NCBI GenBank assembly: GCA_963704535.1
Contig: OY969916.1
Location: 2,666,001-2,730,000 of the forward strand
Length of the DNA stretch: 64,000 bases
Direction: 5' to 3'
Source of the DNA: G963704535 sp963704535
GTDB lineage: Bacteria; Chloroflexota; Chloroflexia; Chloroflexales; Roseiflexaceae
In this document: piece after piece, positions 1 through 9,318 of the stretch
How the letters are laid out: each line of letters starts with the position of its first letter
How positions within the stretch are numbered: position 1 is the stretch's first letter
Notes under the pieces: model-generated
Told to the model about the DNA's origin: nothing
What the model saw: the letters and a program-made list of their open reading frames with translations, nothing else
Database searches by the model: none
Translations under genes and position numbers: made by a program

Positions 1-1347
1 GCCCGCATCGGCACCCATTTGTTGCAGCCTGGCGACGAGATAGTCATTGGGAACGAAGTCTTTGAGTTCAAGGTTCTGACGCTTGAGAGTGATAGTACTC
101 AGATTCTTCCGCCAGCTGATCTGGCCGCATCAAATAGCACAAAGAACCAGGCTAGAGACTCGTTCGCGCCGCTCCGGTCCCCGACGTGGGAACCTATGCA
201 AGTGACGCTTGAGTTCAACGTCAAAAAGTCCAAAGTATCGATCGTTTGGCATTGCCCTTTTATGGGTGAGCGAGTAACCGCCTTTACGCCACCCTACACC
301 CCGGACACGCTACCGTTAGTGATTCGCGTGCTGGACGCCGTACAGTATTTGGGCTCTTCCGAGGAAGGCTACCAGTTTACAACGAATGAACAAGCGACAT
401 TAACAAGCTTGGGGCTATGGAAAAGCAAACGAGTAGCACACGACGCATATAAGATCGTGGGCCAGACGTTACACTCAGCGCTTGGACCTGATGGTCAGAA
501 TACCCTGGATACGATGCGAAACTACGGCATCGATCAGCGGCGATCGATCAGTTATATACTGCGCTTTCCCCAGAATGCTATGAGTCTCGCAATGTTACCG
601 TGGGAACTCCTAGCAGATCACCACCGGCCACTATTGGTTGGCCGGCACTCGGCAGTCAACTCGTGCGAGCGCTACCTGAACCTACCCTACGCCATTCCTT
701 CACCCCTCAACGCGAACCGAAAGTTGCATCTGCTCGCACTCTCGCCGGCCTATGGTATCCCCGATGCAGCGCGTCAGGAGGAGCGCGAAGTACGATTGAA
801 GACGTGGAACAAGCTGAAGGAGGCGCAGCAGCTTACATTCGATGAGATCACGCCGCTCACCAGGCGCGCACTGAGCGACTACCTACGCACCGCACAACAC
901 CGGCCAGACATTATTCATTACTTTGGTCATGGCACCTACCGTGATGGAGAGGGGTACTTGCTCTTCGATGATGGCAATGGCGACAAATCGATGGTCAGCG
1001 CCACGCAACTGGCGGCGCAACTCGGAGACGTACGCTTAGTCATGCTCCACGCATGCCAATCGGCTATGATCGATCAAAGGGATGGACTGCTTACCGGCCT
1101 GGCACCAGCCTTAAGCCTGGTGGCCGGTGCAGTGGTCGGCATGCAACTCGCCGTGCGAACGGCTGCGGCAACCCGATTTGTCGAGGTGTTTTACAACTCA
1201 CTCCTAGCAAAACGTCGTTCGCTTCAGGAGGCGGTCGCGGAGGGGCGCCAGACGCTCTTCTTCGAAGAACCGGACAGTGCCAGTTGGTTCGTGCCGACAC
1301 TCTACATCCGTTCCCGTGAGCAGCGCCCAATCTATCTCATACAGTGA
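1..1347 (+). CDS. FHA-CHAT protein (caspase-like protease), 5' end outside window
   Basis: The reading frame is open from the first base, so the N-terminus is missing. The first residues (ARIGTHLLQPGDEIVIGN) look like the last strands of an FHA phosphothreonine-binding domain. The C-terminal half, about residues 230-430 counted from base 19, is a CHAT domain of the caspase-like peptidase clan. The catalytic His is in YFGHG (codon at 928) and the catalytic Cys in HACQSA (codon at 1054). CHAT proteases typically cleave partner proteins after an upstream signal; an FHA domain would link this one to phosphorylated partners. The kinase, WD40 and FHA-LuxR genes that follow on the opposite strand are plausible regulators or targets, by inference from proximity only. 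The gene converges on the WD40 gene and both end at a shared hairpin. Confidence 0.82.
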   Translation, partial: ARIGTHLLQPGDEIVIGNEVFEFKVLTLESDSTQILPPADLAASNSTKNQARDSFAPLRSPTWEPMQVTLEFNVKKSKVSIVWHCPFMGERVTAFTPPYTPDTLPLVIRVLDAVQYLGSSEEGYQFTTNEQATLTSLGLWKSKRVAHDAYKIVGQTLHSALGPDGQNTLDTMRNYGIDQRRSISYILRFPQNAMSLAMLPWELLADHHRPLLVGRHSAVNSCERYLNLPYAIPSPLNANRKLHLLALSPAYGIPDAARQEEREVRLKTWNKLKEAQQLTFDEITPLTRRALSDYLRTAQHRPDIIHYFGHGTYRDGEGYLLFDDGNGDKSMVSATQLAAQLGDVRLVMLHACQSAMIDQRDGLLTGLAPALSLVAGAVVGMQLAVRTAAATRFVEVFYNSLLAKRRSLQEAVAEGRQTLFFEEPDSASWFVPTLYIRSREQRPIYLIQ

Positions 1348-1402
1348 GGGGCCGTGAACCCGCAAGTCGGCTGCCGTGATTGGCGGTCGACGTCTACCCA
1401 TC

Positions 1403-1458
1403 ATCGATAGGCCCGCGCGGCTTGGGTGCTCTAACCCAAGCCGCACGGGCCTATCGAT
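1403..1458. terminator. Bidirectional hairpin between convergent genes
   Basis: Two 24-base arms (1403-1426 and 1435-1458) are complementary except at one position and are separated by an 8-base loop. The hairpin lies between the end of the CHAT gene and the end of the opposing WD40 gene. There is no long T-tract, so termination is inferred from position and stem strength. Confidence 0.7.
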
Positions 1459-1505
1459 CTACCAAAGGCGCACTGCTCAAGGCGAACGATCGCCGAGCAG
1501 AACGC

Positions 1506-3278
1506 TTAACTCCACTCCCATAGCCGCACGGTGCCATCGCATGATCCTGATGCCAGGGTTCGACCATCGGGCGCAAAAGCCACACTGTTGACGACGTCGG
1601 TATGCCCTTCTAATTTGCAGAGGCGCGTTCCATCGCACACTCGCCATAGCTCTATGACCTTATCCCAAATTGAGGCCAAGATCTGGCTATCTGGCGCAAA
1701 GACGCAGCGCTGTGCGCGGGTACCCAGGGTACGGTACTGTTCTGGGCCCTCCTGTTCACCGATCCGCCATAGCTGGATCTGCTCATCCGAGGTGATCGCC
1801 AATGTGCGTTGATCCGCCGCAAGCGCCACGCCATTCGCGTCCAGATCGATACTCACCTGGCAGAGTTGCTTCTCATCGCGCACCCGCCAGACCTGAACCC
1901 CATGGTCAAACACCGTCGCCACCCGCCCACCATCTGGCGCGAGCACCACATCATACGCGCCGACGGTACACTGTTTCAAGGTATTCAGAAGCGTGCCATC
2001 GCGCATACTCCATAATTGCACTCCCTCGGGCGATACGGTAACCAGGGTTTGCCCATCGGCTGAGAACACGACAGCATCGGCCTGAGCCAGACGCCCTTTC
2101 AACGTATACAGTAGGGGCCGGGCATCGAGCCTCCACAATTGTATTTTCTCGCTTGAAGCTGCCGCTAAGATCGTACCGTCCGGCGCGAAGACAACGCTAT
2201 TAGCTTCGGGAGCAGGGGTCTCGAAGAGAGGCCGTGACGAATTATCGGCGACAGACCAGAGCGTCACCCATCCACTCATTGTGGCCAGGGTTGAGCCATC
2301 TCGCGCAAACGCCAGGCTGTTCACACTCTCCGAAAACCCTTCCACACTAGAAAGTCGCTCACCATCCTGGACATTCCATAATTGGAGCGAAACGTTCGAC
2401 ACCGTGACCACCGTCTGTCCATCGGGCGCGAAGGCGATCTTGAATGGGCGGCTTCTGTTGTCTTTCAGTACACAAAGCGAAACGCCATCGCTCACACGCC
2501 AGAGGCACACACCTTCATCGGAAGTCGCGGCGAGTGTCTGACCATCGAAGGCGAAAGTGATCCGTGCTCGGTCGGAAATGTCATTGGCTATTGTGCGTAG
2601 CACCTTGCCATCTGCCACCTGCCAGATCTGGATCTGGGTGCTGGAAATACTTGCGATTGTCCGACCATCGGGCGCAAAAGCGGCGCTTATAATCGGGACA
2701 CCAGGTTCTTCTAACGTATTCAGCAATATCCCATCCTGGAGCCTCCATAGCTGCACAATACCATCGACCGTCACAGCCATGATCTGCCGGTCACGCGTGA
2801 ACGTAATGCTGCCTTGGGTGCCCGCGGTTTGGCCGGGCAACGTAAGGTGCGGCGTGCCATCGGCTACCCGAAAGAGATTGAGTGCTGTGCCGTTATCAAT
2901 GGCGACCAACTCGCCATCCGACGAGAATGTCGTGCTGGCCGGAACGCGGGTGTGCTCCACGGAGTTACCGATAAACGAGCCATCGTGTGAGTGCCGCAAA
3001 CTCACCGCTTCAGCCGACGCGGCAGCCAGCGTGCCGGTATCGCCGACGAACGCGACCTGCTCAACCGGCGCGCTCGTGCTGATCCGCCGCTGCTCGGACA
3101 ACGTCACGGCATCGTAGATATAGATGCCGAGCGACGACGCTACCGCCAGCAGTTGCCCACTGGGCGACCAGACCATATCGTTGATACGACCTTTGCCCCA
3201 ACAGGTGCTTCGTACCGAAGTAACAGTGTGCTTTGCAGAAAGAAAATGTTGCCGTTCGCCACGTGCGCTATCAGTCAT
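1506..3278 (-). CDS. WD40 repeat protein, probably two beta-propellers
   Basis: The product is 590 residues and almost entirely WD40 repeats, each with a D(G)xxLA core and a W-terminated strand such as VQLWRM. The count of roughly 12-14 blades suggests two propellers. I start at the ATG at 3278, preceded by AGGA, rather than an in-frame ATG 54 bases upstream. The first repeat (GKGRINDMVWSPSG) closely matches the first repeat of the propeller half of the kinase gene at 4309-7026 (GRGRIHGVAWSPNG), so this is a kinase-less paralogue. WD40 propellers are protein-interaction platforms. Here the protein may act as scaffold or target for the neighbouring CHAT protease, kinase or FHA proteins; this is inference. 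No catalytic residues are apparent. Confidence 0.85.
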   Translation of the reverse strand: MTDSARGERQHFLSAKHTVTSVRSTCWGKGRINDMVWSPSGQLLAVASSLGIYIYDAVTLSEQRRISTSAPVEQVAFVGDTGTLAAASAEAVSLRHSHDGSFIGNSVEHTRVPASTTFSSDGELVAIDNGTALNLFRVADGTPHLTLPGQTAGTQGSITFTRDRQIMAVTVDGIVQLWRLQDGILLNTLEEPGVPIISAAFAPDGRTIASISSTQIQIWQVADGKVLRTIANDISDRARITFAFDGQTLAATSDEGVCLWRVSDGVSLCVLKDNRSRPFKIAFAPDGQTVVTVSNVSLQLWNVQDGERLSSVEGFSESVNSLAFARDGSTLATMSGWVTLWSVADNSSRPLFETPAPEANSVVFAPDGTILAAASSEKIQLWRLDARPLLYTLKGRLAQADAVVFSADGQTLVTVSPEGVQLWSMRDGTLLNTLKQCTVGAYDVVLAPDGGRVATVFDHGVQVWRVRDEKQLCQVSIDLDANGVALAADQRTLAITSDEQIQLWRIGEQEGPEQYRTLGTRAQRCVFAPDSQILASIWDKVIELWRVCDGTRLCKLEGHTDVVNSVAFAPDGRTLASGSCDGTVRLWEWS

Positions 3279-3661
3279 GGCATTTCCTGGTAAAATGATC
3301 GTCTCAAATCGTCGCAGATGTATATTCCTCATACGAGCACCTCATGCCTATGCGTTGTCGCTGTATGTCATGAAACACGCAGGTAGCGTGCCACCGTTTG
3401 GCGAGGTGCAATCGATAGGACCCTAGTCGTCGTGCGATCCCGTAACGGCATCTTTACGCAAGGACCCCATGTTGAGCGCAGGAGTCTTCGGTCAAAGCTG
3501 ACGAGCTTTTCCATGTGCACCGGCTGCGGACCTGCATGGTTCGCTGCCCTCGCCTACTCTACCGATCGTGGGTTGCATTGGGTTGTGCGATCCCTAGCAT
3601 AACGGAAAAGCGATGGCTTGAACATCCCCCGAATAGGGGAGGGGAGGGGGAATAAACGCTC
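3279..3661. other. Intergenic region upstream of the WD40 gene
   Basis: About 380 bases separate the start of the WD40 gene from the end of the FHA-LuxR gene on the same strand. It should hold the WD40 promoter, but I see no convincing -35/-10 pair. A short stem (TCCCC/GGGGA, near 3629-3645) just after the FHA-LuxR stop could be a weak terminator. No open frame here looks coding. Confidence 0.4.
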
Positions 3662-4273
3662 CTAGAGCAGCCGGAACTTCCGTGCTAGACCAACGGCCTC
3701 GGTTCGGTTATGCACCCCAAGCTTCTGATAGATACTCTTCAGATGCGTATTGACCGTGTTGGGGGCGATGATCAGTTCCACCGCGATCTCTTTGTTCAAG
3801 CGCCCGACCGCGACAAGGCGTAGGACCTCGCGCTCGCGGTCGGTCAGGAGGGGCAGCGCGAAGGATGTATCCGCGATGTTCATGAAGCGCAGCATCTCTA
3901 GGGAATTCGCGAAGCCAAGGATATCTTCGGTGTCAAGCCGGCAGGGAGCATCGATGCGCTCACTGTTGACGTATGTGCCATACCGGCTATGATCGTGCAG
4001 CATAAATACGGCGCCTTCGCGTTTGATCGTGGCATGGCGCCGGGAGATATCTGTGCGATAGCCACGTACCCGTACATTACATTCCGGATCGCGCCCGATC
4101 ACACAACTTTCCGTGACAATCCGATACGCGATCCCGGTGCCGGTCCGTGTCGGAGCGATTGCGGCATCCTGTTCTGGAGGTGGCAACATCATGTCATCGT
4201 CGCCGTGTGCCGACGACAGAATGTCGGCATGCATGGCGATCAGCACCGCCTCCTGGATATCCGATTGCATCAT
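3662..4273 (-). CDS. FHA-LuxR transcriptional regulator
   Basis: This 203-residue protein has an FHA domain at about residues 47-125, with the GR at 60-61, SRRH at 77-80 and a YGTYVNSERI-like end. A LuxR/GerE helix-turn-helix follows at about 142-200 (LTDREREVL through NTVNTHLKSIYQKLGV). The FHA domain should bind a phosphothreonine and the HTH should bind DNA, so it probably turns kinase signalling into transcription. AAGGAG lies 7 bases before the ATG at 4273. The gene is 35 bases downstream of the kinase-WD40 gene on the same strand, so the two are probably co-transcribed and the kinase is the likely source of the phospho-signal (inference). Confidence 0.9.
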   Translation of the reverse strand: MMQSDIQEAVLIAMHADILSSAHGDDDMMLPPPEQDAAIAPTRTGTGIAYRIVTESCVIGRDPECNVRVRGYRTDISRRHATIKREGAVFMLHDHSRYGTYVNSERIDAPCRLDTEDILGFANSLEMLRFMNIADTSFALPLLTDREREVLRLVAVGRLNKEIAVELIIAPNTVNTHLKSIYQKLGVHNRTEAVGLARKFRLL

Positions 4274-4308
4274 CAGAACACTCCTTCACCGCGAACGGGT
4301 GACCTGCA

Positions 4309-7026
4309 CTACTGCCCCCACTCCCATAATCGCACCGTCCCGTCTGCGGAAGCCGATGCCAACAATCGCCCAGAGGGCACAAATGCCACATCAGTCACGG
4401 TATCCGTATGGCCCTTCAGTAGCGGAAGCGGCTTCCCTTCGCCAGCGCCCCACCGCCACAGATAAATCATTGTTTCGTACAAGAGCGCCAACATCTGACC
4501 ATCAGGCGAGAAGACCACCCGATCGCCGCCCATCGGCAGCAGCGCTACCTGCACGCTATCGCGCGTAGCAACAGCCCGATAGTCGCCGGCCCGTGGAAGC
4601 CCAAGCGACTTGTGCTTCTCGCCAATCTGCCAGATCTGCGTGGCTTCGTCTGCCACCACGGCAAGCCACTCGCCGTCAGCCGTCAGCGCGACGCTGTTGA
4701 TATCGACATCGACATTCAGGTGGGTGTGCCGCGTGCCATCACTGCGCCACACCTGGATCGAGCGCTCGGCAAAGGTCACTAACCATTGTCCGTTTGGGGC
4801 CAGTGCCACATCATACCCGGATGCCAAGTGCGCTTCCAAGATAGCCTCCATCGATCGTTCGCCGATCTGCCAGCGCTGTACCGCACCGAGGGCGACGTTC
4901 AGCAGCGTTTTCCCATCTTCGGTGAACGCCACGCTATGGGCGTGGGCTGCGTTTCCGCTCAAGTCGATCGGCATACCGTCGGCTACCTGCCATAACCGAA
5001 GGCTTTCTTTGGATGCCGAGGTCAGTAGTTTCCCGGTCGGGTCGAATGCCACGCCGTTATGCTCATCAGAGTGGCCCTCCAAGGTATACCTCAGAGTCAG
5101 GGAAGTATCGTGCAGTTCCCACAGGCGCACGCGCCCACCGATCGCGGCCAGCAACCGACCATCGGTCGAAACCGCAATACTGCGGATACTATCGAAATGC
5201 TCTTCGAGGGGCGGCAGCATTGTACCGTCGTTCGTACGCCAGACCCACACCCGTTCGCGGGATTCGCCGGCTAAAAGCTCGCCGCTAGGGTTAAACGCGA
5301 TCTGTAGCAAGCCAGAAACCGGGCCGTTCACAAAGCGCAGGTACTGCTGCGTACGCACTTGCCACAGCGTCACCTCAGCGCCGGATGCTACCGCCAATAT
5401 TTGACCATCGGGCGTGATCGCAGCGCTGACGATCGACCCGGATGGGAATGTGAGCGAGCAGACCAAATGCCCATCGCTGACGCCCCACACCTGGACCGTC
5501 GTGCTTGTAGCGGCGACGAGCCTGTGCCCATTGCGCGAAAAAGCGATGCTCACCACTTCTGCCGGCGGCTTCATTGAGCGGGTGCGCGTAAACTTGCCAT
5601 TATGTATCTGCCAGAGATCAATCCCCTTGGGCATCACCACCGCGAGAGTTCCACCATCCGGTGTCAGTGCAAGCCCATCCAAGCAGACCTGCGCCTGAAT
5701 CGTCTGGAATCGCGTGCCCTCCTGAAGCTGCCAAAGGGTGATCTCTTTCTCCGAGGCTACTGCGAGCGTCTGCCCCTGAGCGGCGCAGGCGAACGCAACA
5801 AATCCGTCTGTTCCAGAGGGAGATACATCGAACGAGCGGAGCAATTGCTCGCGAGCAATGTGCCACAACTGGACATTATTGTGTAGAGAGAATGCCAACG
5901 CCTCGCCATTGAGCACATACGCGACGTGCTGGACCGGAACCGGAGTCTCCTTAAAAAGAGGTTCTTGCTGCGTGGCCGGGGTATAGATATAAACGCCCAG
6001 CGCTGAAGCGATCGCCAACTGCTTTCCATTCGGCGACCAGGCGACTCCATGAATGCGGCCCCTCCCTTGACAGAAGTAGTTACTTGTGGAGGACCCTAGC
6101 GGCGGCGTTAGTGGGTTGAGCGGGCTGGGTGAGCTGCTCTGTTCCCAGAGTTTTCTGGTCGTTCGATCCGAGGCGTCGAGCAGTTCGAGTGCCGCTTGCG
6201 CGTTCGCAGTGCGCTGTTCGGGGTCCAATTCCAGCATCTGGAGCAGCGTTCGCCCCAGCACGGGCAGCACCCCATCACGGTGGTGGGGTGGTTCCAGTGG
6301 CTGCCCCCGTTTGCGGAGATCAGCGCGGGTGGGCAGAGTCCCGGTCAGCAAATAGTAGGCAGTGGCGGCCAGGCTGTAGAGATCGGAGCGTGGGTCGGTA
6401 CGCGCGTTCGCCGGGCGCAGTTCGTAGAACTGTTCGGGTGGCGCGAACTCCGCCGATCGCCCAGGGATGATCGTACCGCTCCCGTGGGTCGCCAGACCGA
6501 AATCCAGCAGTACAAAGCCCCGCTCCGCCGTGTATTTGATGTTCTGCGGTTTGATGTCACGGTGGACCACCGCAGCATTATGCAGATGCGTGAGCCGATC
6601 GAGCAGATGATATAAAAAGCTCAACACCTGCTCGGATTTCCAGGGGAGCGGGCGCAGCTTATCGACAGTCTCACCATCGATGTACTGCATCACAATAAAA
6701 TGTTGTGGCCGCGTCGACCAGCGATCGTAGATATCGGGGATGAAGGGAAACCGCCAGGCAATATCGGTCAACACCGTGACCTCTTGCTCGATCTGCTCCT
6801 TGCTCAGCGTCGGCGGTCGCTCACGGACTTCTTTGATCGCACAGCGGCGATTGTTGAGATCGATCTGAGTGGCCTCGTAAACGTGGCCGAAGCCACCATG
6901 GCCGAGCACGCCCCGAATACGGTATTTATCGCGCAGTATCAGGATGCTGCCACAGACAGGGCATTTCTGATGTTCAGAAGTCACAAGAGTGTAGCATCCT
7001 TGGTTGTAGCAGTGTAGCTCAGGCAT
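4309..7026 (-). CDS. Ser/Thr protein kinase with zinc ribbon and WD40 propellers
   Basis: The product is about 905 residues. An N-terminal zinc ribbon uses Cys6, Cys11, Cys22 and Cys25. An active-looking Hanks-type kinase domain follows, with glycine loop GHGGFG (42-47), Lys65 in CAIKEV, HRDIKPQN (155-162), DFG (175-177) and APPE (195-198). After a Ser/Pro-rich linker, residues from about 320 to the end are WD40 repeats related to those of the neighbouring 590-residue WD40 protein. I choose the ATG at 7026 because GGGAGG precedes it; an in-frame ATG at 7038 lies on the other side of that site. No transmembrane segment is apparent, so it is probably cytoplasmic. It likely phosphorylates FHA partners encoded next to it (inference). 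Confidence 0.9.
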   Translation of the reverse strand: MPELHCYNQGCYTLVTSEHQKCPVCGSILILRDKYRIRGVLGHGGFGHVYEATQIDLNNRRCAIKEVRERPPTLSKEQIEQEVTVLTDIAWRFPFIPDIYDRWSTRPQHFIVMQYIDGETVDKLRPLPWKSEQVLSFLYHLLDRLTHLHNAAVVHRDIKPQNIKYTAERGFVLLDFGLATHGSGTIIPGRSAEFAPPEQFYELRPANARTDPRSDLYSLAATAYYLLTGTLPTRADLRKRGQPLEPPHHRDGVLPVLGRTLLQMLELDPEQRTANAQAALELLDASDRTTRKLWEQSSSPSPLNPLTPPLGSSTSNYFCQGRGRIHGVAWSPNGKQLAIASALGVYIYTPATQQEPLFKETPVPVQHVAYVLNGEALAFSLHNNVQLWHIAREQLLRSFDVSPSGTDGFVAFACAAQGQTLAVASEKEITLWQLQEGTRFQTIQAQVCLDGLALTPDGGTLAVVMPKGIDLWQIHNGKFTRTRSMKPPAEVVSIAFSRNGHRLVAATSTTVQVWGVSDGHLVCSLTFPSGSIVSAAITPDGQILAVASGAEVTLWQVRTQQYLRFVNGPVSGLLQIAFNPSGELLAGESRERVWVWRTNDGTMLPPLEEHFDSIRSIAVSTDGRLLAAIGGRVRLWELHDTSLTLRYTLEGHSDEHNGVAFDPTGKLLTSASKESLRLWQVADGMPIDLSGNAAHAHSVAFTEDGKTLLNVALGAVQRWQIGERSMEAILEAHLASGYDVALAPNGQWLVTFAERSIQVWRSDGTRHTHLNVDVDINSVALTADGEWLAVVADEATQIWQIGEKHKSLGLPRAGDYRAVATRDSVQVALLPMGGDRVVFSPDGQMLALLYETMIYLWRWGAGEGKPLPLLKGHTDTVTDVAFVPSGRLLASASADGTVRLWEWGQ

Positions 7027-7439
7027 CCATCCTCCCATGAACAGGTTGTTCGCACTGTGGTCTCGGCGCGAGCACCGGCGTAGCTCGGCGTTTCATAGTG
7101 GAACACGATGCACTCCGGCCTGGCAACCACACCACACCCCTGTCCACCGACTGGCACGGGCGCATATAGATCACTGTGAATCTGAACGTAGTATATCTCT
7201 ATGGCCGGCTTATGTCTAGCGTACTTTCGTACGTTTTAGACACTCGGCGGATATGCAAAATTAAGGTTGTGCTACGTTCCATTCATGAAACGCCATAATG
7301 AAGATCGTGATCGTGGATGCGTCGCCTGGCCTCCACCGATCGCCAGGCGTTGACCCACCGCCGACCGCCATGATATGATGCGAGCAGTTTTGCCCAACCG
7401 TCAATCTTCGACCTCGGTCAAGCCATGGAGGAGAGGACA
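7027..7439. promoter_or_regulatory. Divergent intergenic region with inverted repeats
   Basis: This 413-base gap lies between the divergent kinase-WD40 gene and the paralogue pair, so it should contain promoters in both directions. It holds an imperfect inverted repeat at 7214-7241 (GTCTAGCGTAC / GTACGTTTTAGAC) and a second at 7323-7349 (CGCCTGG / CCAGGCG). Either could be an operator. I see no clear coding frame. Confidence 0.4.
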
Positions 7440-8273
7440 TTGGATCACCTGTTAACATTGCTGTTCAGCCTGCTGAGAATTGCGGATCTCCCTCGTGACG
7501 ATGATTTTATTCTCATGCTGGCCTCAATTGAGGAGATCATCGCCGGTGTTCTCTCTGAATCACTCTCTGATCAGGAACGCCAGTATGTCATTAGTACACT
7601 ACTCGAAGTGATCGGTAAAGATATCAGTATTGCATCTGCTATTGAGCGCATCAATACTACTGTGTATATGCTGAGAGGCCAGGGAATAAACGGTAAATCG
7701 ATGCAAGTAAAAGGCATCTCAATCAACCATATACTGGAAGACCTTTTAGCACTGTACGCAATTGTAAACTCTCATTCGGTCGGCCATGCCGATATCTTAA
7801 TGACAAATATCAACGTATTCAACTATATCCATAAAATACGTATTGAGCCAGAAAATAATAATCCATATACTGTTATTATCGGAACATTGTCAGAGCAGCA
7901 GGATATGCTGGTCAGTCTCAGCAATAACAGCTACATTGAAAGAAGGACGGAACTGATACATAGCAGTACATCGCCATACCCTAAATTGAACCTCAAAACC
8001 CCATCGAAGCGCCGGCCTGCGAACTGGAGGTCAAGGAGATTCGATTGGCTCCAACGGGGGCTGCCGGAGGACGATCTTGAGGTGTACACCTATCAAGAGC
8101 GGCGGGTCGGGAATATATCCACGCGTGAGCTGAACTTGCCTTACATCATATCAGGTAAAAAACATCAGATCATTATCCCCGAACAAGTCGGTACAGCCCT
8201 CTTCGAGACGAGTATTCGCAACGAGCAAGGCACAGTGCTCATGCATTGTATACGCGTATGGCCCACCACGTAA
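7440..8273 (+). CDS. Unrecognised protein, first of a tandem paralogue pair
   Basis: I do not recognise the family. The product is 277 residues with a Leu-rich helical N-terminus and a mixed C-terminal half. It is a paralogue of the next gene: TNINVFNYIHKI aligns with DNINILSYLQTL, and STRELNLPYIISGKK with GTRPIELPFPVSGKK. I start at TTG 7440, behind GGAGAGG, because this residue aligns with the first Met of the next gene; an ATG at 7425 is the alternative. There is no signal peptide or transmembrane helix. Base composition is more AT-rich than the genes after 12 kb. The pair sits between the kinase-WD40 gene and a second kinase gene, so it is likely part of the same signalling cluster; no function can be assigned. 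Confidence 0.7.
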   Translation: MDHLLTLLFSLLRIADLPRDDDFILMLASIEEIIAGVLSESLSDQERQYVISTLLEVIGKDISIASAIERINTTVYMLRGQGINGKSMQVKGISINHILEDLLALYAIVNSHSVGHADILMTNINVFNYIHKIRIEPENNNPYTVIIGTLSEQQDMLVSLSNNSYIERRTELIHSSTSPYPKLNLKTPSKRRPANWRSRRFDWLQRGLPEDDLEVYTYQERRVGNISTRELNLPYIISGKKHQIIIPEQVGTALFETSIRNEQGTVLMHCIRVWPTT

Positions 8274-8453
8274 TTGACCCAGAGCACGTTTATATGCTAT
8301 CATTGTGGCTTGCACCAGCACATCCGAGTTCGTGGTTTCGAATCAACAGCAAGTCGATTGTATCTTTCGCCACTCAAATCGAAGGAACACGTATCTGACA
8401 GCTACTACATTGCTCTGTTAGATCAGCTACCGAGAGTCCTTCGACGGAGTGAT

Positions 8454-9263
8454 ATGAACAGTTTGTTGCTAGCACTCATCAACACGCTCAGGTATGCAGC
8501 GACCCTCGGCAACCACCAGGACGCTCTGACGATCATCCCCCCAAAACAGATCATCACACGCCTCTTCTCCGGGCTGCTCCCACAGCCGCAGATCGACCAG
8601 ATTACCGGCTTGCTGCTCACGGTGGTCGGTGGTCGAGCGACCACACTCGCCGGCTTGGAAGTCATTGAGGCAATCCTGGCGCACCAAGGCGAAGTCGAGG
8701 CGCGGTTGAGTTCGACCAATTTCGCATTGAGTGAACTCGCTGCCATCAAAGAGGCATGTTCCTCCCCTTTGATCAATAAGGCCGACGTGATTATTGATAA
8801 TATCAACATTCTTAGCTACCTCCAGACACTCTATATCAATTCTGATCGCGGGCAGCCGGATTTCATTCTGGTGGGGGCGATTTCATCGGAACAGCCGAAG
8901 CTCCAGGTCAGGCTCAATACAAACAAAGCATTTCTGAAGAGCATCGATATTTTGTATGTACCTGGTGTTTCTTATCCGCTGCTCAACGTGCGGGTCGCAT
9001 CGAACTCCATCAGCTCCCAATGGACAACTGACCGTAAAGATTGGCCGCAGAAGGCTACTGTTGAGGACGACTTACGGCTTTCGCAGAAATCTTCTAATCT
9101 CGGCAAGATAGGTACGCGGCCGATCGAACTGCCCTTTCCCGTCTCAGGAAAGAAGCTCCAATTGACGATTCAGGATATGCCCAGCGTAGATTTTATGCTG
9201 ACAACTATTATGGATCATAAGGATAGCCCACTCGTGCTGTGTTTAAAGTCAGGCGCTGTCTGA
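8454..9263 (+). CDS. Unrecognised protein, second of a tandem paralogue pair
   Basis: This 269-residue protein shares its whole layout with the preceding one: a helical N-terminus (MNSLLLALINTLRY against LDHLLTLLFSLLRI), a central NINILSYL segment, a D(F)W segment and a conserved PVSGKK near the end. The frame is open back to a TTG at 8274, directly after the previous stop. I prefer ATG 8454, with GGAG four bases upstream, because it gives a length and N-terminus matching the paralogue. If 8274 were used, the extra residues would include a CYHC pair and the protein would be 329 residues. Function unknown. Confidence 0.65.
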   Translation: MNSLLLALINTLRYAATLGNHQDALTIIPPKQIITRLFSGLLPQPQIDQITGLLLTVVGGRATTLAGLEVIEAILAHQGEVEARLSSTNFALSELAAIKEACSSPLINKADVIIDNINILSYLQTLYINSDRGQPDFILVGAISSEQPKLQVRLNTNKAFLKSIDILYVPGVSYPLLNVRVASNSISSQWTTDRKDWPQKATVEDDLRLSQKSSNLGKIGTRPIELPFPVSGKKLQLTIQDMPSVDFMLTTIMDHKDSPLVLCLKSGAV

Positions 9264-9318
9264 CAATCCAGGTTGTTTGCACACTCAAATCGTTTTGATA
9301 TCTACGAGGTTCACAACA

